Part shown: positions 16,633-23,917 of the stretch, in pieces
Layout: every line of letters starts with the position of its first letter
Position numbering within the stretch: the first letter of the stretch is position 1
Assembly: GCA_022837505.1 (NCBI GenBank)
Contig: JALHFZ010000034.1
Coordinates: 1-27,533 of the forward strand
DNA from: Synergistaceae bacterium
GTDB taxonomy: Bacteria; Synergistota; Synergistia; Synergistales; Aminobacteriaceae
Direction: 5' to 3'
DNA: 27,533 nucleotides
Program-made: the position numbers and the translations under genes
Notes under the pieces: model-generated
Database searches by the model: none
What the model was told of the DNA's origin: nothing
What the model saw: only the letters and a program-made list of their open reading frames with translations

Positions 16633-17460
16633 CTATTTCAGATCCAGGGTGTAGTTCGCCCCGAAAACATTTTCGTCGCCGTTGTCCGCCACCACAACGG
16701 CTTTATAGGAACCCGGTGCAAGCTTGGAGAGGTCCATCTCAAACCGGGCTGAGCACCCCGGGTAGATCCGACTGTTGCTGCCGTCGATCTGGCCGGTGGA
16801 CTGACCCTTCGCATCGAAGAGTTCGGCCCAGACATGGGGGACGAGAAATTTTTCTCCGGTGTTTTCTAAGTCGAGTTTTAAAACCCGTCTGCCCTCTTCC
16901 TTCACGAGTTGGCGGTCCTTGAAGACGATTTTTGCCTCTCCGTCCTTGCCTATGTTTGTGATCATCTGCACCGCATGCCGTATGACCGTGACAACCTGCA
17001 TAGTGGCTTCTTCCTTCGATGCGGGAGGTGGAGTCAGAAGGGCCTTCGGAACGGGTTCGATCATGATGAGGCTCCAGTAGGTTCCCCTGAGCTTCGGATC
17101 GGCGGGAACGGAGATGGTATATTCCACCTTCAGTATTTCCTTGGGCTGAATAATGCTCTGGGAGGGAGACAGGGAGAACCATGGGGTGTTGGACCGTTCT
17201 ACAGTCCCCGGCTTCGTAAAGAGGTTTCTGCCATCCGAATAGTGCAAGTAATCCGCCAGGTAGATTTTGACATCTCCCGCCTCGTCCCCCTGGTTTTCAA
17301 TCCGGATTTCTCCCCTGATTCTTGCGCCCGGCGCAAGGGTGAATTGCTGGGTCAACTCACCCACTACGTTGAGATTCATGGCGCCAAAGGCACAGTAGGA
17401 TCCAGAAACAAAGAAAAAGATGACAATAAGGAGGATAAGAGAGCATTTCCGACATTTCAT
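16633..17460 (-). CDS. PapD-like periplasmic chaperone candidate, two Ig-like domains
   Basis: The ATG at 17460 overlaps the previous stop as ATGA, so the gene is translationally coupled to subunit B. The protein has 275 residues and a signal peptide ending near SYCAFGA. Domain 1 (about 30-135) reads LAPGARIRGEIRIENQGDEA, WFSLSPSQSIIQPKEILKV and YTISVPADPKLRGTYWSLIM. This is the order of a chaperone or DUF916-like first Ig domain, with a proline-bounded strand before the RGTYWS segment. Domain 2 (about 150-275) contains LKLDLENTGEKFLVPHVWAE and LAPGSYKAVVVADNGDE. The length and two-domain layout fit fimbrial chaperones (about 230-270 residues). The canonical Arg/Lys anchor residues of PapD could not be located with certainty. 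It lies between a subunit gene and the usher-like gene, as in chaperone-usher operons. Confidence 0.72.
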   Translation of the reverse strand: MKCRKCSLILLIVIFFFVSGSYCAFGAMNLNVVGELTQQFTLAPGARIRGEIRIENQGDEAGDVKIYLADYLHYSDGRNLFTKPGTVERSNTPWFSLSPSQSIIQPKEILKVEYTISVPADPKLRGTYWSLIMIEPVPKALLTPPPASKEEATMQVVTVIRHAVQMITNIGKDGEAKIVFKDRQLVKEEGRRVLKLDLENTGEKFLVPHVWAELFDAKGQSTGQIDGSNSRIYPGCSARFEMDLSKLAPGSYKAVVVADNGDENVFGANYTLDLK

Positions 17461-17942
17461 GGCTGTGTCACCACCGTAAAGATGATTCCGCTCCGCAGTT
17501 CTCCCGAAGGAGTGGAGGGATTGACGCCCGAGAATTTCACCTGAAGGGGGATCTGCATCCGGTCCCCCGACCCGCTGCAGAGGGTCACGGGACGCTCACC
17601 CAGGGATACAAAAGCAAGGCCGCCGTCGATCCACCCAAACCCCTGCCCCGTTCCGGTTCTGCGAACCGAGAGGACGGTATTCCCCGGCGGAAGAACTCCC
17701 TGCAGACGAACTTCGATCTTCCAGGGCTCATTCCGGCCTCCATCGTCGACTACATGGAGAAGTACAGTACCTGGAGCACTGCGCAGTACCGGCACCGCTG
17801 AGGCCCAGAATTCATGGGAGGGAGGAAAGGAGCAGGCCCCGGAGACGAGGAGCTCCAGGGCTGCGGCAACTTTCGGGGAGGGAACGCTGAAAAGGAGGAA
17901 TCCGATGAGGAGGCAGAGAATCATGGAGTGAAGTTTTTTCAT
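17457..17942 (-). CDS. Secreted pilin-like subunit B
   Basis: This 161-residue product starts at ATG 17942, seven bases after AGGAGGG, with a signal peptide ending near SPKVAAA. The mature protein is beta-rich: ELLVSGACSF, TVLLHVVDDGG, WKIEVRLQGVLPPGNTVLSV, FGWIDGGLAFVSL and RMQIPLQVKFSG. It ends with SGELRSGIIFTVVTQP. The LQG.LP.G.T segment and the final hydrophobic strand correspond in order and spacing to subunits A and C, so it is a third, more divergent paralogue. It has two cysteines (GACSF and TLCSG) that could form one disulfide. A 140-base gap separates it from the upstream subunit A gene; the next gene overlaps it. It is probably an adaptor or minor subunit. Confidence 0.72.
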   Translation of the reverse strand: MKKLHSMILCLLIGFLLFSVPSPKVAAALELLVSGACSFPPSHEFWASAVPVLRSAPGTVLLHVVDDGGRNEPWKIEVRLQGVLPPGNTVLSVRRTGTGQGFGWIDGGLAFVSLGERPVTLCSGSGDRMQIPLQVKFSGVNPSTPSGELRSGIIFTVVTQP

Positions 17943-18082
17943 TGCTTTTCCCTCCTGTCCGTAGATTTACGCTGTTTCCATGCTTCAGATTTCAATGAAG
18001 AGGAGCCGGCGGGGCCGTATTACGCGAGGAAATAGAACTTACATCCAACGAAAGTTCAAAGAATTAAATGAATGGTCAGAGG

Positions 18083-18628
18083 TTATGCGCCCTGATCCAT
18101 AATGGTAAGCTGCATTACAACGGAACTGGTTACCGCAGAGGCTTCGTTCGAGGCACAGAGTTTCACTTGACCGGTCCCGTTGGCCCAGCACATCTTACTG
18201 ATGCCTTTTACAAGATCAACGTCACTGGTGGTCAGAGGCTGCCAGCCCTCGGACGTTCCAGAGTTATCGGGTTTGTTAACGATTGCCGAGAGAGTAAGTC
18301 CGACGGGAAGGACGGACTGTATTTTGCCGACAATCTTCCTCATAGTGCTGCCGGTGGCGATGGCCTTGTAATTGAATGTCTGCGGCAGACCACAACCGCT
18401 TTCGCAGCCGATGTAGGAGCAGAGCTGGACATCTCTTGTGAGGATATCGATGCTCGTCAACGGCACAACTTCATAATTGACCTTGAGGGTATCAAATTTC
18501 TGCAGAAAATCAGGGCATGGGTCAGGGGGGCAACCGCCGCCAAGAGCTGCAATCTCCTCAGCCATAACCACACCAGCCAGAGAAACAAGGAGCATAACCG
18601 CGAGGAACATCGTAAACAACTTCTTCAC
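18083..18628 (-). CDS. Secreted pilin-like subunit A, cysteine-rich
   Basis: The first gene of the operon encodes about 181 residues. GTG 18628 is preferred because AGGTGA lies 5 bases upstream; an in-frame GTG at 18637 is the alternative. The signal peptide ends at VVMAEE. The mature protein begins GGGCPPDPCPDF and contains seven cysteines, including the cluster CSYIGCESGCG. Its core reads TMRKIVGKIQSVLPVGLTLS, then WQPLTTSDVDLVKGISKMCW and a terminal strand AVTSSVVMQLTIMDQGA. These blocks align with subunit C. First position after a strong promoter and long leader suggests the major, highly expressed subunit. The order of signal peptide, beta-domain and terminal hydrophobic strand is that of donor-strand fimbrial proteins; no close family is recognised. 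Confidence 0.75.
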   Translation of the reverse strand: MKKLFTMFLAVMLLVSLAGVVMAEEIAALGGGCPPDPCPDFLQKFDTLKVNYEVVPLTSIDILTRDVQLCSYIGCESGCGLPQTFNYKAIATGSTMRKIVGKIQSVLPVGLTLSAIVNKPDNSGTSEGWQPLTTSDVDLVKGISKMCWANGTGQVKLCASNEASAVTSSVVMQLTIMDQGA

Positions 18629-18637
18629 TGAGCTCAC

Positions 18638-18880
18638 CTTACCTTTCTATTTTGTCTGTGGACCTACAGGACCCCGCCGGCCCTGTGAAACGCAAAGTAA
18701 CAACAGTACCTTTCGCTGAAAAAAGCCAAAAGTTTCAGAAGATGACATTCTCAAGTTCTATAGGTGGACTGAACAATAATTACCCGTCGCGAGACTATGC
18801 TTAGGATAGCTCGACTTAATGGAATGAATACATGAATACTATTTGCTTAAAACACTTGCTTTACGCCTGTCTTCAAACTG
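18638..18880 (-). other. Long untranslated leader of the fimbrial-like operon
   Basis: About 245 bases separate the predicted start of transcription from the first gene. The stretch is AT-richer than the coding DNA and holds no convincing ORF. The only pairing I found is ACAGG with CCTGT around 18669-18690, near the ribosome site. No riboswitch class that I know could be matched. Confidence 0.4.
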
Positions 18881-18885
18881 AGTAG

Positions 18886-18914
18886 ACTATACTCTCCCCT
18901 TTGGCTGGTGTCAA
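18886..18914 (-). promoter_or_regulatory. Sigma-70-type promoter of the fimbrial-like operon
   Basis: Read leftwards, a perfect TTGACA (18909-18914) is followed by exactly 17 bases and TATAGT (18886-18891). This is the best housekeeping promoter match in the window and points at the five-gene operon starting at 18628. Confidence 0.8.
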
Positions 18915-19038
18915 GAGAATTGACAGAAAACTAAAAGAACTTAATTAATTGTTCCAAAGCTGCATGGATACTGATTGGATTTAAATGCACACAATATCTA
19001 CTCGTTCTTTGTGTACTTAAATTCTTTGTGTTTACGAA

Positions 19039-19077
19039 AAAAAGGCTCCCCCCGGGACATCCGGGGGGAGCCTTTTT
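19039..19077. terminator. Bidirectional-type intrinsic terminator after the ZIP gene
   Basis: GGCTCCCCCCGG (19044-19055) pairs with CCGGGGGGAGCC (19061-19072) around GACAT, flanked by five A's and five T's, so either strand gives a hairpin plus U tract. It ends the leftward transport operon and insulates the fimbrial operon promoter. Confidence 0.9.
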
Positions 19078-19110
19078 CCCTTTGAGCCTTTTTGACCTGG
19101 TTCCCGAGGC

Positions 19111-19926
19111 TTATCCGAGGGCTACATCCAGAATCATCATGACAGTAAATCCCAGCATGGTGGCCATGGTCACCGTGTCTATATTCTCTTCCTTCCGCTG
19201 CGATTCGGGGATCAGCTCTTCCACCACGACAAAGATCATTGCTCCGGCGGCAAAGCAGAGGGCGTAGGGGAGGATATTCTGCATATGAAAGACGAAATAT
19301 GCCCCTGTGACGCCGGCGATGGGTTCCACGATCCCCGAAGCTTGCCCGAGAAAGAAGCTCTTCCACCGGTCCATGCCCTCCCGACGGAGGGGAAGGGATA
19401 CGGCGGCCCCCTCGGGGAAGTTCTGCAGCCCGATGCCGATGGCGAGGGCGATGGCCCCTCCCATGGTGGCCGAGGATAGATTCGCCGCCACCGCCCCGAA
19501 GGCCACACCGACAGCAAGTCCCTCGGGGATGTTGTGGAGGGTGATGGCGAGAACCAGCAGGGTGCTTCTCTGCCAGGAGGTCTTGGGACCTTCGCTGTGA
19601 CTTTTATCTTGCCCCAGGTGGAGATGGGGCAAGATATAGTCCGCAAGGCGCATGAAAATCCCCCCGGCCATAAACCCGATGGCCGCCGTGAGCCAGGCGA
19701 TGTGCCCGAGCTGCCCGGCCATCTCGATGCCCGGGGCGAGGAGGGACCAGAAGCTCGCGGCGATCATGACCCCGGCGGCGAAGCCGAGCATGGAGTCCAT
19801 GAGCTTCTGGTTGACGCTCTTCGTGAAGAAGACAAGGGCCGCTCCTGCGGCGGTGACGCCCCAGGTGAAGAGCGTTGCCAGAAGCGCCTGGGTGACGGGG
19901 CTGAGCTGCATGAGATAATCGATCAT
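19111..19926 (-). CDS. ZIP-family metal transporter
   Basis: This 271-residue inner-membrane protein of the ZIP family (GufA-like branch) has about eight hydrophobic segments. The metal-pathway motifs are present: HNIPEGLAVG in helix 4 and QNFPEGAAVS in helix 5, and a histidine-containing loop (LPHLHLGQDKSHSEG) lies between helices 3 and 4. ZIP proteins move Zn, Fe, Mn or Cd towards the cytoplasm; the selectivity is not readable. ATG 19926 has AGGAGGTACGATC upstream and overlaps the stop of the ABC ATPase gene as ATGA, so it is translationally coupled to that importer. It is the last gene of the operon and ends at the strong terminator at 19039. Confidence 0.95.
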   Translation of the reverse strand: MIDYLMQLSPVTQALLATLFTWGVTAAGAALVFFTKSVNQKLMDSMLGFAAGVMIAASFWSLLAPGIEMAGQLGHIAWLTAAIGFMAGGIFMRLADYILPHLHLGQDKSHSEGPKTSWQRSTLLVLAITLHNIPEGLAVGVAFGAVAANLSSATMGGAIALAIGIGLQNFPEGAAVSLPLRREGMDRWKSFFLGQASGIVEPIAGVTGAYFVFHMQNILPYALCFAAGAMIFVVVEELIPESQRKEENIDTVTMATMLGFTVMMILDVALG

Positions 19927-21017
19927 GATCGTACCTCCTGTTTTGACGGCAGGGCCACGGAGGATGAGGGATCGAAGTTCAGGCGGACGGGCTCCCCTTC
20001 CTTCCAGGTTTTCTTTCCCGGCTCATAGGGGTCGAAGGAGAGGATGGTCTGTCCGGAGGGGAGGAGCACTTCATATTCCAGCCTTCCTCCGAGAAAGGTG
20101 GCCGTGGAGATCGTCCCGGCGATCCCCTCCCCCTCCGTGGGAGCGATGCTCTCCGGCCGGACCACCACCGATACGGCCGCGCCCGGAGAGAAGGCCTCGT
20201 CCTTCACCCCCCGGACGGGGTAGACCCTCCCCTCCATGGAGACGGAGAGCACTCCCCCCTCCACGGAGAGAACTTTTCCGGGCAGGATGTTCGCCTGGCC
20301 GATGAAGTCCGCCACGAAGAGGGAGCGGGGGTCGCTGTAGATCTCGAAGGGGGTACCGATCTGCTCCACCCTCCCCCGGTGCATGACCATGATCCGGTCG
20401 GACATGGTGAGGGCCTCCCCCTGGTCGTGGGTGACGTAGAGGCAGGTGACGTTCAGCTGCTGCTGAATTCTGCGGATCTCCGTGCGCATGTGGATGCGGA
20501 GCTTTGCGTCGAGGTTGGAGAGGGGTTCATCCATAAGAAGCACCCGCGGTTCGAGCACAAGCACCCGGGCGAGGGCCACCCGCTGCTGCTCCCCTCCGGA
20601 AAGCTGATTGGGGAAGCGTTTTTCCGCCTTGCCGAGCCCCACGAGGTCGAGCCCCTCCCCCACCTTCCTCCGGATCTCCTCCTCGGAAAACCTCTTGACC
20701 CGCAGGCCGTAGGCGACGTTTTCAAAGACGCTCATATGGGGGAAGAGGGCGTAGTTCTGGAAGACAAAGCCGATATCCCGGCGATTCACCGGAACATTGG
20801 TTACATCCTGCCCGTCGATGAGGATGGTCCCAGAGGTGGGAATTTCGAACCCCGCCACCATCCGGAGGACCGTGGTCTTGCCGCACCCCGAGGGGCCCAG
20901 AAAGGTGAGCATCTCCCCAGGAAGGGCGGTAAGGGAGACGTCGTCCACAGCCTTCACGAGGTCTTTGTCTTTTTTGAATATCTTGGTTATATGGGAAAGT
21001 TCGAGTTGTACGGCCAT
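19923..21017 (-). CDS. ABC importer ATPase (PotA/FbpC type)
   Basis: This ATPase has 364 residues. Walker A is GPSGCGKTT (about residue 42), the Q-loop FQNYALFPHMSV, the signature LSGGEQQRVALARV, Walker B VLLMDEPLSNLD and the switch histidine in YVTHDQGEA. The C-terminal 120 residues form a TOBE/OB regulatory domain (GKVLSVEGG, VVVRPESIAP). It powers the fused permease whose stop overlaps its start (TGATG). This subfamily drives import of iron(III), spermidine, sulfate, phosphonates or organic acids, and the ATPase alone does not tell which. ZIP and permease genes flank it in the same operon. Confidence 0.96.
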   Translation of the reverse strand: MAVQLELSHITKIFKKDKDLVKAVDDVSLTALPGEMLTFLGPSGCGKTTVLRMVAGFEIPTSGTILIDGQDVTNVPVNRRDIGFVFQNYALFPHMSVFENVAYGLRVKRFSEEEIRRKVGEGLDLVGLGKAEKRFPNQLSGGEQQRVALARVLVLEPRVLLMDEPLSNLDAKLRIHMRTEIRRIQQQLNVTCLYVTHDQGEALTMSDRIMVMHRGRVEQIGTPFEIYSDPRSLFVADFIGQANILPGKVLSVEGGVLSVSMEGRVYPVRGVKDEAFSPGAAVSVVVRPESIAPTEGEGIAGTISTATFLGGRLEYEVLLPSGQTILSFDPYEPGKKTWKEGEPVRLNFDPSSSVALPSKQEVRS

Positions 21018-22714
21018 CAGGAGCGGCCTCCTTCACCTGAAATTCGCCTCGCGGCGTACCGGGTCAGCCCGGTGAGAACCGCCGTGGCGCAGAAGACGAG
21101 AAGTATGAGCACTATGGAAAAGGCGCATGCCTGGGCGAACTGCAGCTCGGTCATGCATTCGAGGATCCGGGTGGTCAGCAGGCTCCACCGGACGGAGACG
21201 AGGAAGATGGTGGCGCTGATGGCCGTCATGCAATGGATGAAGAGGTAGCGCATCCCGAGCAGCACCGACGGGACGACCAGGGGGACGGTCACCCGGAAGA
21301 AGGTCCTGGCCGTCCCCGCGCCGAGGCTGGCCGAGGCCTCCTCAATGGAGGGGTCGATCTGGTGGAGGGAGGCGATCACCGAGCGGATTCCCGCGGCGGA
21401 ATAGCGGAAGATGTAGGCCGCCACGAGGATGGTCATGGTGCCGGTGAGCAGAATGGGCTTTTCGTTGAAGGCGATGATGTAGGCGATACCCACCACCGTT
21501 CCGGGGAGGGCGTAGTTGAGCAGGGAGGTGAACTCCATGGCCTTGACACTGAAGAACTTCTTCCGCTGAACCACCGTGCCGATCACTACGGCGAGAAGCC
21601 CTCCAAGGGGAGTGGCCACGGCAGCGATGGTGAGGGTGTCGGTGATGGCCTTGCGGCCGTGGGTGAAGACGTAGCGGAAGTTCTCGAGGGTGAGGGTGTT
21701 GTCCACCCCCCAGACCTTCACGAGAGCTCCGAGAAGGATGATGGAATAAAGATAGAGGATGAAGGCGGTGATGAAAAAGCAGACCGCGAGGGCAAACCCC
21801 TCGAGGAGGAGCCCCGTGCTTTTGAAGGACGAGCGGCTTCCCGTCTTGCCCCCCACGGTGACATAGCTTTTCTTCCCCACCCAGAAGCGCTGCATCAGGT
21901 AGACCGTCATGGCGGGCAGAAGGAGCAGAAAGGAGAGGGACGCCCCTCCTTTGAGGTCGTAGAGCCCCGTGATCTGCAGGTAGGCCTGGGTGGGCAGCAC
22001 GGGAAAACTGTGCCCCGCCAGGACGAGGGGGGTGGCGAAGTCGGCGAGGGAGCTGGCGAAGAGCAGCAGCAGGGCGTTGGCGATCCCCGGAATGGAGAGG
22101 GGGAGGGTCACCGTGCGGAAGACCCGCCGGGGGGAGGCGCCGAGGGAGAGCCCCGCGTCCTCAAGGTTCGGATCGATGGCGGCCAGGATTGCCGCGAGGG
22201 TGAGAAAGGCCACGGGAAAAAAGGTCAGGGTCTCGGACATCCAGGTCCCCCAGAAGCCGTAGAAGTTGAAATTCTCGATCCCCAGCAGCTTGAGAAGAAT
22301 TCCGTTGGGCCCGAGGGAGAGGGTGAGGGCGATGCTGCTCGTGAAGGGGGGAGAGATGAGGGGGAGAGTGGTGACGGCGCTCATTGACCATTTGAGCCAG
22401 GAGGGCATGGGGATGCGGGTGACCACAAAGGCGTAGATATAGCCGAGGAAGGTCCCCGACAGGGCGACCGCTGCGGCCAGAAAGAGGCTGTTCCGGAAGG
22501 CCTGGCGGTCGTACCAGTTGTCCAGTACGGAGGCGAGGTTCCCGAAGGTGAACTGCCCCTCCGTCGTAAAGGTGACAAGTAAAAGCCGCCCGAGGGGGTA
22601 GAGGACGAAAAGGGCGAGAGAAATCCAGAGAACGGCAAGGGCGGGGATGAGTGCAGGGTCCCGCTTCAGGAGAGACGGGCGGAGGGGTGATTCCGTCGGC
22701 TGGGATGAATTCAT
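21017..22714 (-). CDS. ABC importer permease, two fused transmembrane units
   Basis: This 565-residue inner-membrane protein carries two BPD_transp_1 units in tandem, as in FbpB-type permeases, so it makes the whole translocation channel alone. Both units have an EAA loop for docking the ATPase: LEDAGLSLGASPRRVFRTVT in the first half and EEASASLGAGTARTFFRVTV in the second. About twelve hydrophobic segments are visible. ATG 22714 is preceded by AAGGAG at 9 bases, and the stop overlaps the ATPase start. The gene begins about 50 bases after a palindromic terminator that separates it from the binding-protein gene, suggesting lower expression than the binding protein. Confidence 0.96.
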   Translation of the reverse strand: MNSSQPTESPLRPSLLKRDPALIPALAVLWISLALFVLYPLGRLLLVTFTTEGQFTFGNLASVLDNWYDRQAFRNSLFLAAAVALSGTFLGYIYAFVVTRIPMPSWLKWSMSAVTTLPLISPPFTSSIALTLSLGPNGILLKLLGIENFNFYGFWGTWMSETLTFFPVAFLTLAAILAAIDPNLEDAGLSLGASPRRVFRTVTLPLSIPGIANALLLLFASSLADFATPLVLAGHSFPVLPTQAYLQITGLYDLKGGASLSFLLLLPAMTVYLMQRFWVGKKSYVTVGGKTGSRSSFKSTGLLLEGFALAVCFFITAFILYLYSIILLGALVKVWGVDNTLTLENFRYVFTHGRKAITDTLTIAAVATPLGGLLAVVIGTVVQRKKFFSVKAMEFTSLLNYALPGTVVGIAYIIAFNEKPILLTGTMTILVAAYIFRYSAAGIRSVIASLHQIDPSIEEASASLGAGTARTFFRVTVPLVVPSVLLGMRYLFIHCMTAISATIFLVSVRWSLLTTRILECMTELQFAQACAFSIVLILLVFCATAVLTGLTRYAARRISGEGGRS

Positions 22715-22760
22715 GGCATCAGTCTCCTTGGCGGGGTAATGGGAAGCTTGTCATCTTTTG

Positions 22761-22792
22761 AAAAAAACCCGGCGGGAGATATCTCCCGCCGG
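22761..22792 (-). terminator. Intra-operon palindromic terminator/attenuator
   Basis: A perfect 24-base palindrome at 22769-22792, with arms CCGGCGGGAGAT and ATCTCCCGCCGG, is followed leftwards by seven T's (22761-22767). It lies between the binding-protein stop and the permease start, so most transcripts would stop after the binding-protein gene. Confidence 0.85.
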
Positions 22793-22821
22793 AATATGAC
22801 ACAAGGATCGACAGGCGTCCT

Positions 22822-23823
22822 CTACTTGATTACTTCGTTAATCCACCGGTCCACGTAGGCCTTCCGGTTGGCGCCCTTCCAGGCAACGTCCGTCTCAAGA
22901 AGCTTCGCCTTCGACATGTCAAGGGCGGGGTTCGTGACCTCCACGTCGGTTCTGGTGGGGATGTAGTTGATCTTGCGGTCCACGATGAACTGGGCGAACT
23001 TCTTGGAGGAAGCCCAGTCCATGAACTTTTTCGCGTTCTCCATGTTCTTAGCGCCCGTCAGGATGCCCGTGCCCTCGATTCCGTAGGAGACGCCCTCCTT
23101 CGGATAGCTCACCACCACCGGGTACCCCTGCTGCTGGATATCCAGGGCATCGACGATGTAGAAGATCCCCGAGGCGGCCTGCCCCGTGGCTACGGGCATG
23201 GCTCCGCCGGCGCCGCTCTTGGTGTACATCTGGATGTTCTCATGGAGCTTCTTCTGGTAGGCAAAGGCTTCGTCCTCTCCCATGATCTTCACGAGGGAGT
23301 AGATGCGCTCCGTGGCCGTGCCGGAGGTCCGGGTATCAGCCATCTGGAGGCCGTTCTTGTAGGCCGGGTCGAGCAGGTCGTTCCAGGACTGGGGGGGCTC
23401 CATCCCCTTCTCCTTCAGAAAGTTTTCGTTCGTCAGGAAGACGAGGGGGATGACCCCTATGCCCGTCCAGTAGTTTCCGGAGGAACGGAACTTCTCGGGG
23501 ATGCCGTCGGCCCCTGCGGGCTTGTAGGCCTCGAAGACCCCTTCTTTTATTCCCGCCTCATAGGTGTCGGCGGGGCCGCCGAGGATGATGTCCACCTGGG
23601 GGTTGTTTTTCTCAGCCACCACCCGGGCGAGGGCCTCTCCCGAGGAGAAGCGCATGAAATTGACCTTGATCCCCGTATCGGCGGTGAAGGCCTCGAAGAC
23701 CTGGGAGGCGTACTTCTCCGGCATGATGGTATAGGCGTTGAGGGTGTCGGAGGCCGCTGCGGCTCCGGTGGCCAGAAGACCGACAAAGAGGATGGAAACG
23801 AGAAGGTATTTCAATTTCGACAA
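22822..23823 (-). CDS. ABC importer substrate-binding protein (FbpA/PotD fold)
   Basis: The protein belongs to the type II periplasmic binding protein group (SBP_bac_6/8). The ATG at 23832 touches the AAGGAG site, so the TTG at 23823 (9 bases after it) is more likely, giving about 333 residues. The signal peptide ends at TGAAAAS. Typical segments are LNAYTIMPEKYASQVFEAFT, VDIILGGPADTYEAG, GIGVIPLVFLTN, SWNDLLDPAYKNGLQMADTR and VSYGIEGTGILTGAKN. Ferric-binding relatives use a tandem Tyr-Tyr motif in the region ASGIFYIVDAL; none is present here, so a ferric ligand is doubtful. The neighbouring enolase-superfamily gene hints at an organic acid. The protein is the partner of the permease and ATPase downstream. 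Confidence 0.93.
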   Translation of the reverse strand: MSKLKYLLVSILFVGLLATGAAAASDTLNAYTIMPEKYASQVFEAFTADTGIKVNFMRFSSGEALARVVAEKNNPQVDIILGGPADTYEAGIKEGVFEAYKPAGADGIPEKFRSSGNYWTGIGVIPLVFLTNENFLKEKGMEPPQSWNDLLDPAYKNGLQMADTRTSGTATERIYSLVKIMGEDEAFAYQKKLHENIQMYTKSGAGGAMPVATGQAASGIFYIVDALDIQQQGYPVVVSYPKEGVSYGIEGTGILTGAKNMENAKKFMDWASSKKFAQFIVDRKINYIPTRTDVEVTNPALDMSKAKLLETDVAWKGANRKAYVDRWINEVIK

Positions 23824-23917
23824 CAGAATCATCTCCTTTTTTTAATGGGTAGGGGTTTTCCCCGAGGGGTCCCCCCGGTTATTATTGTCCCGAAGGGAGA
23901 TTTTCGCAAGGGTCCGG

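Noticed and set aside
18638..18880. Possible cyclic-di-GMP or other known riboswitch in the leader
   Set aside because: I looked for the conserved GEMM, TPP, SAM and glycine motifs and found none in the right order.
21233..22387. A long open frame on the plus strand, antisense to the permease gene
   Set aside because: The GC-rich codon use of the permease keeps the opposite frame open. The product is low-complexity (Gly/Glu/Asp/His) with no ribosome site or domain.
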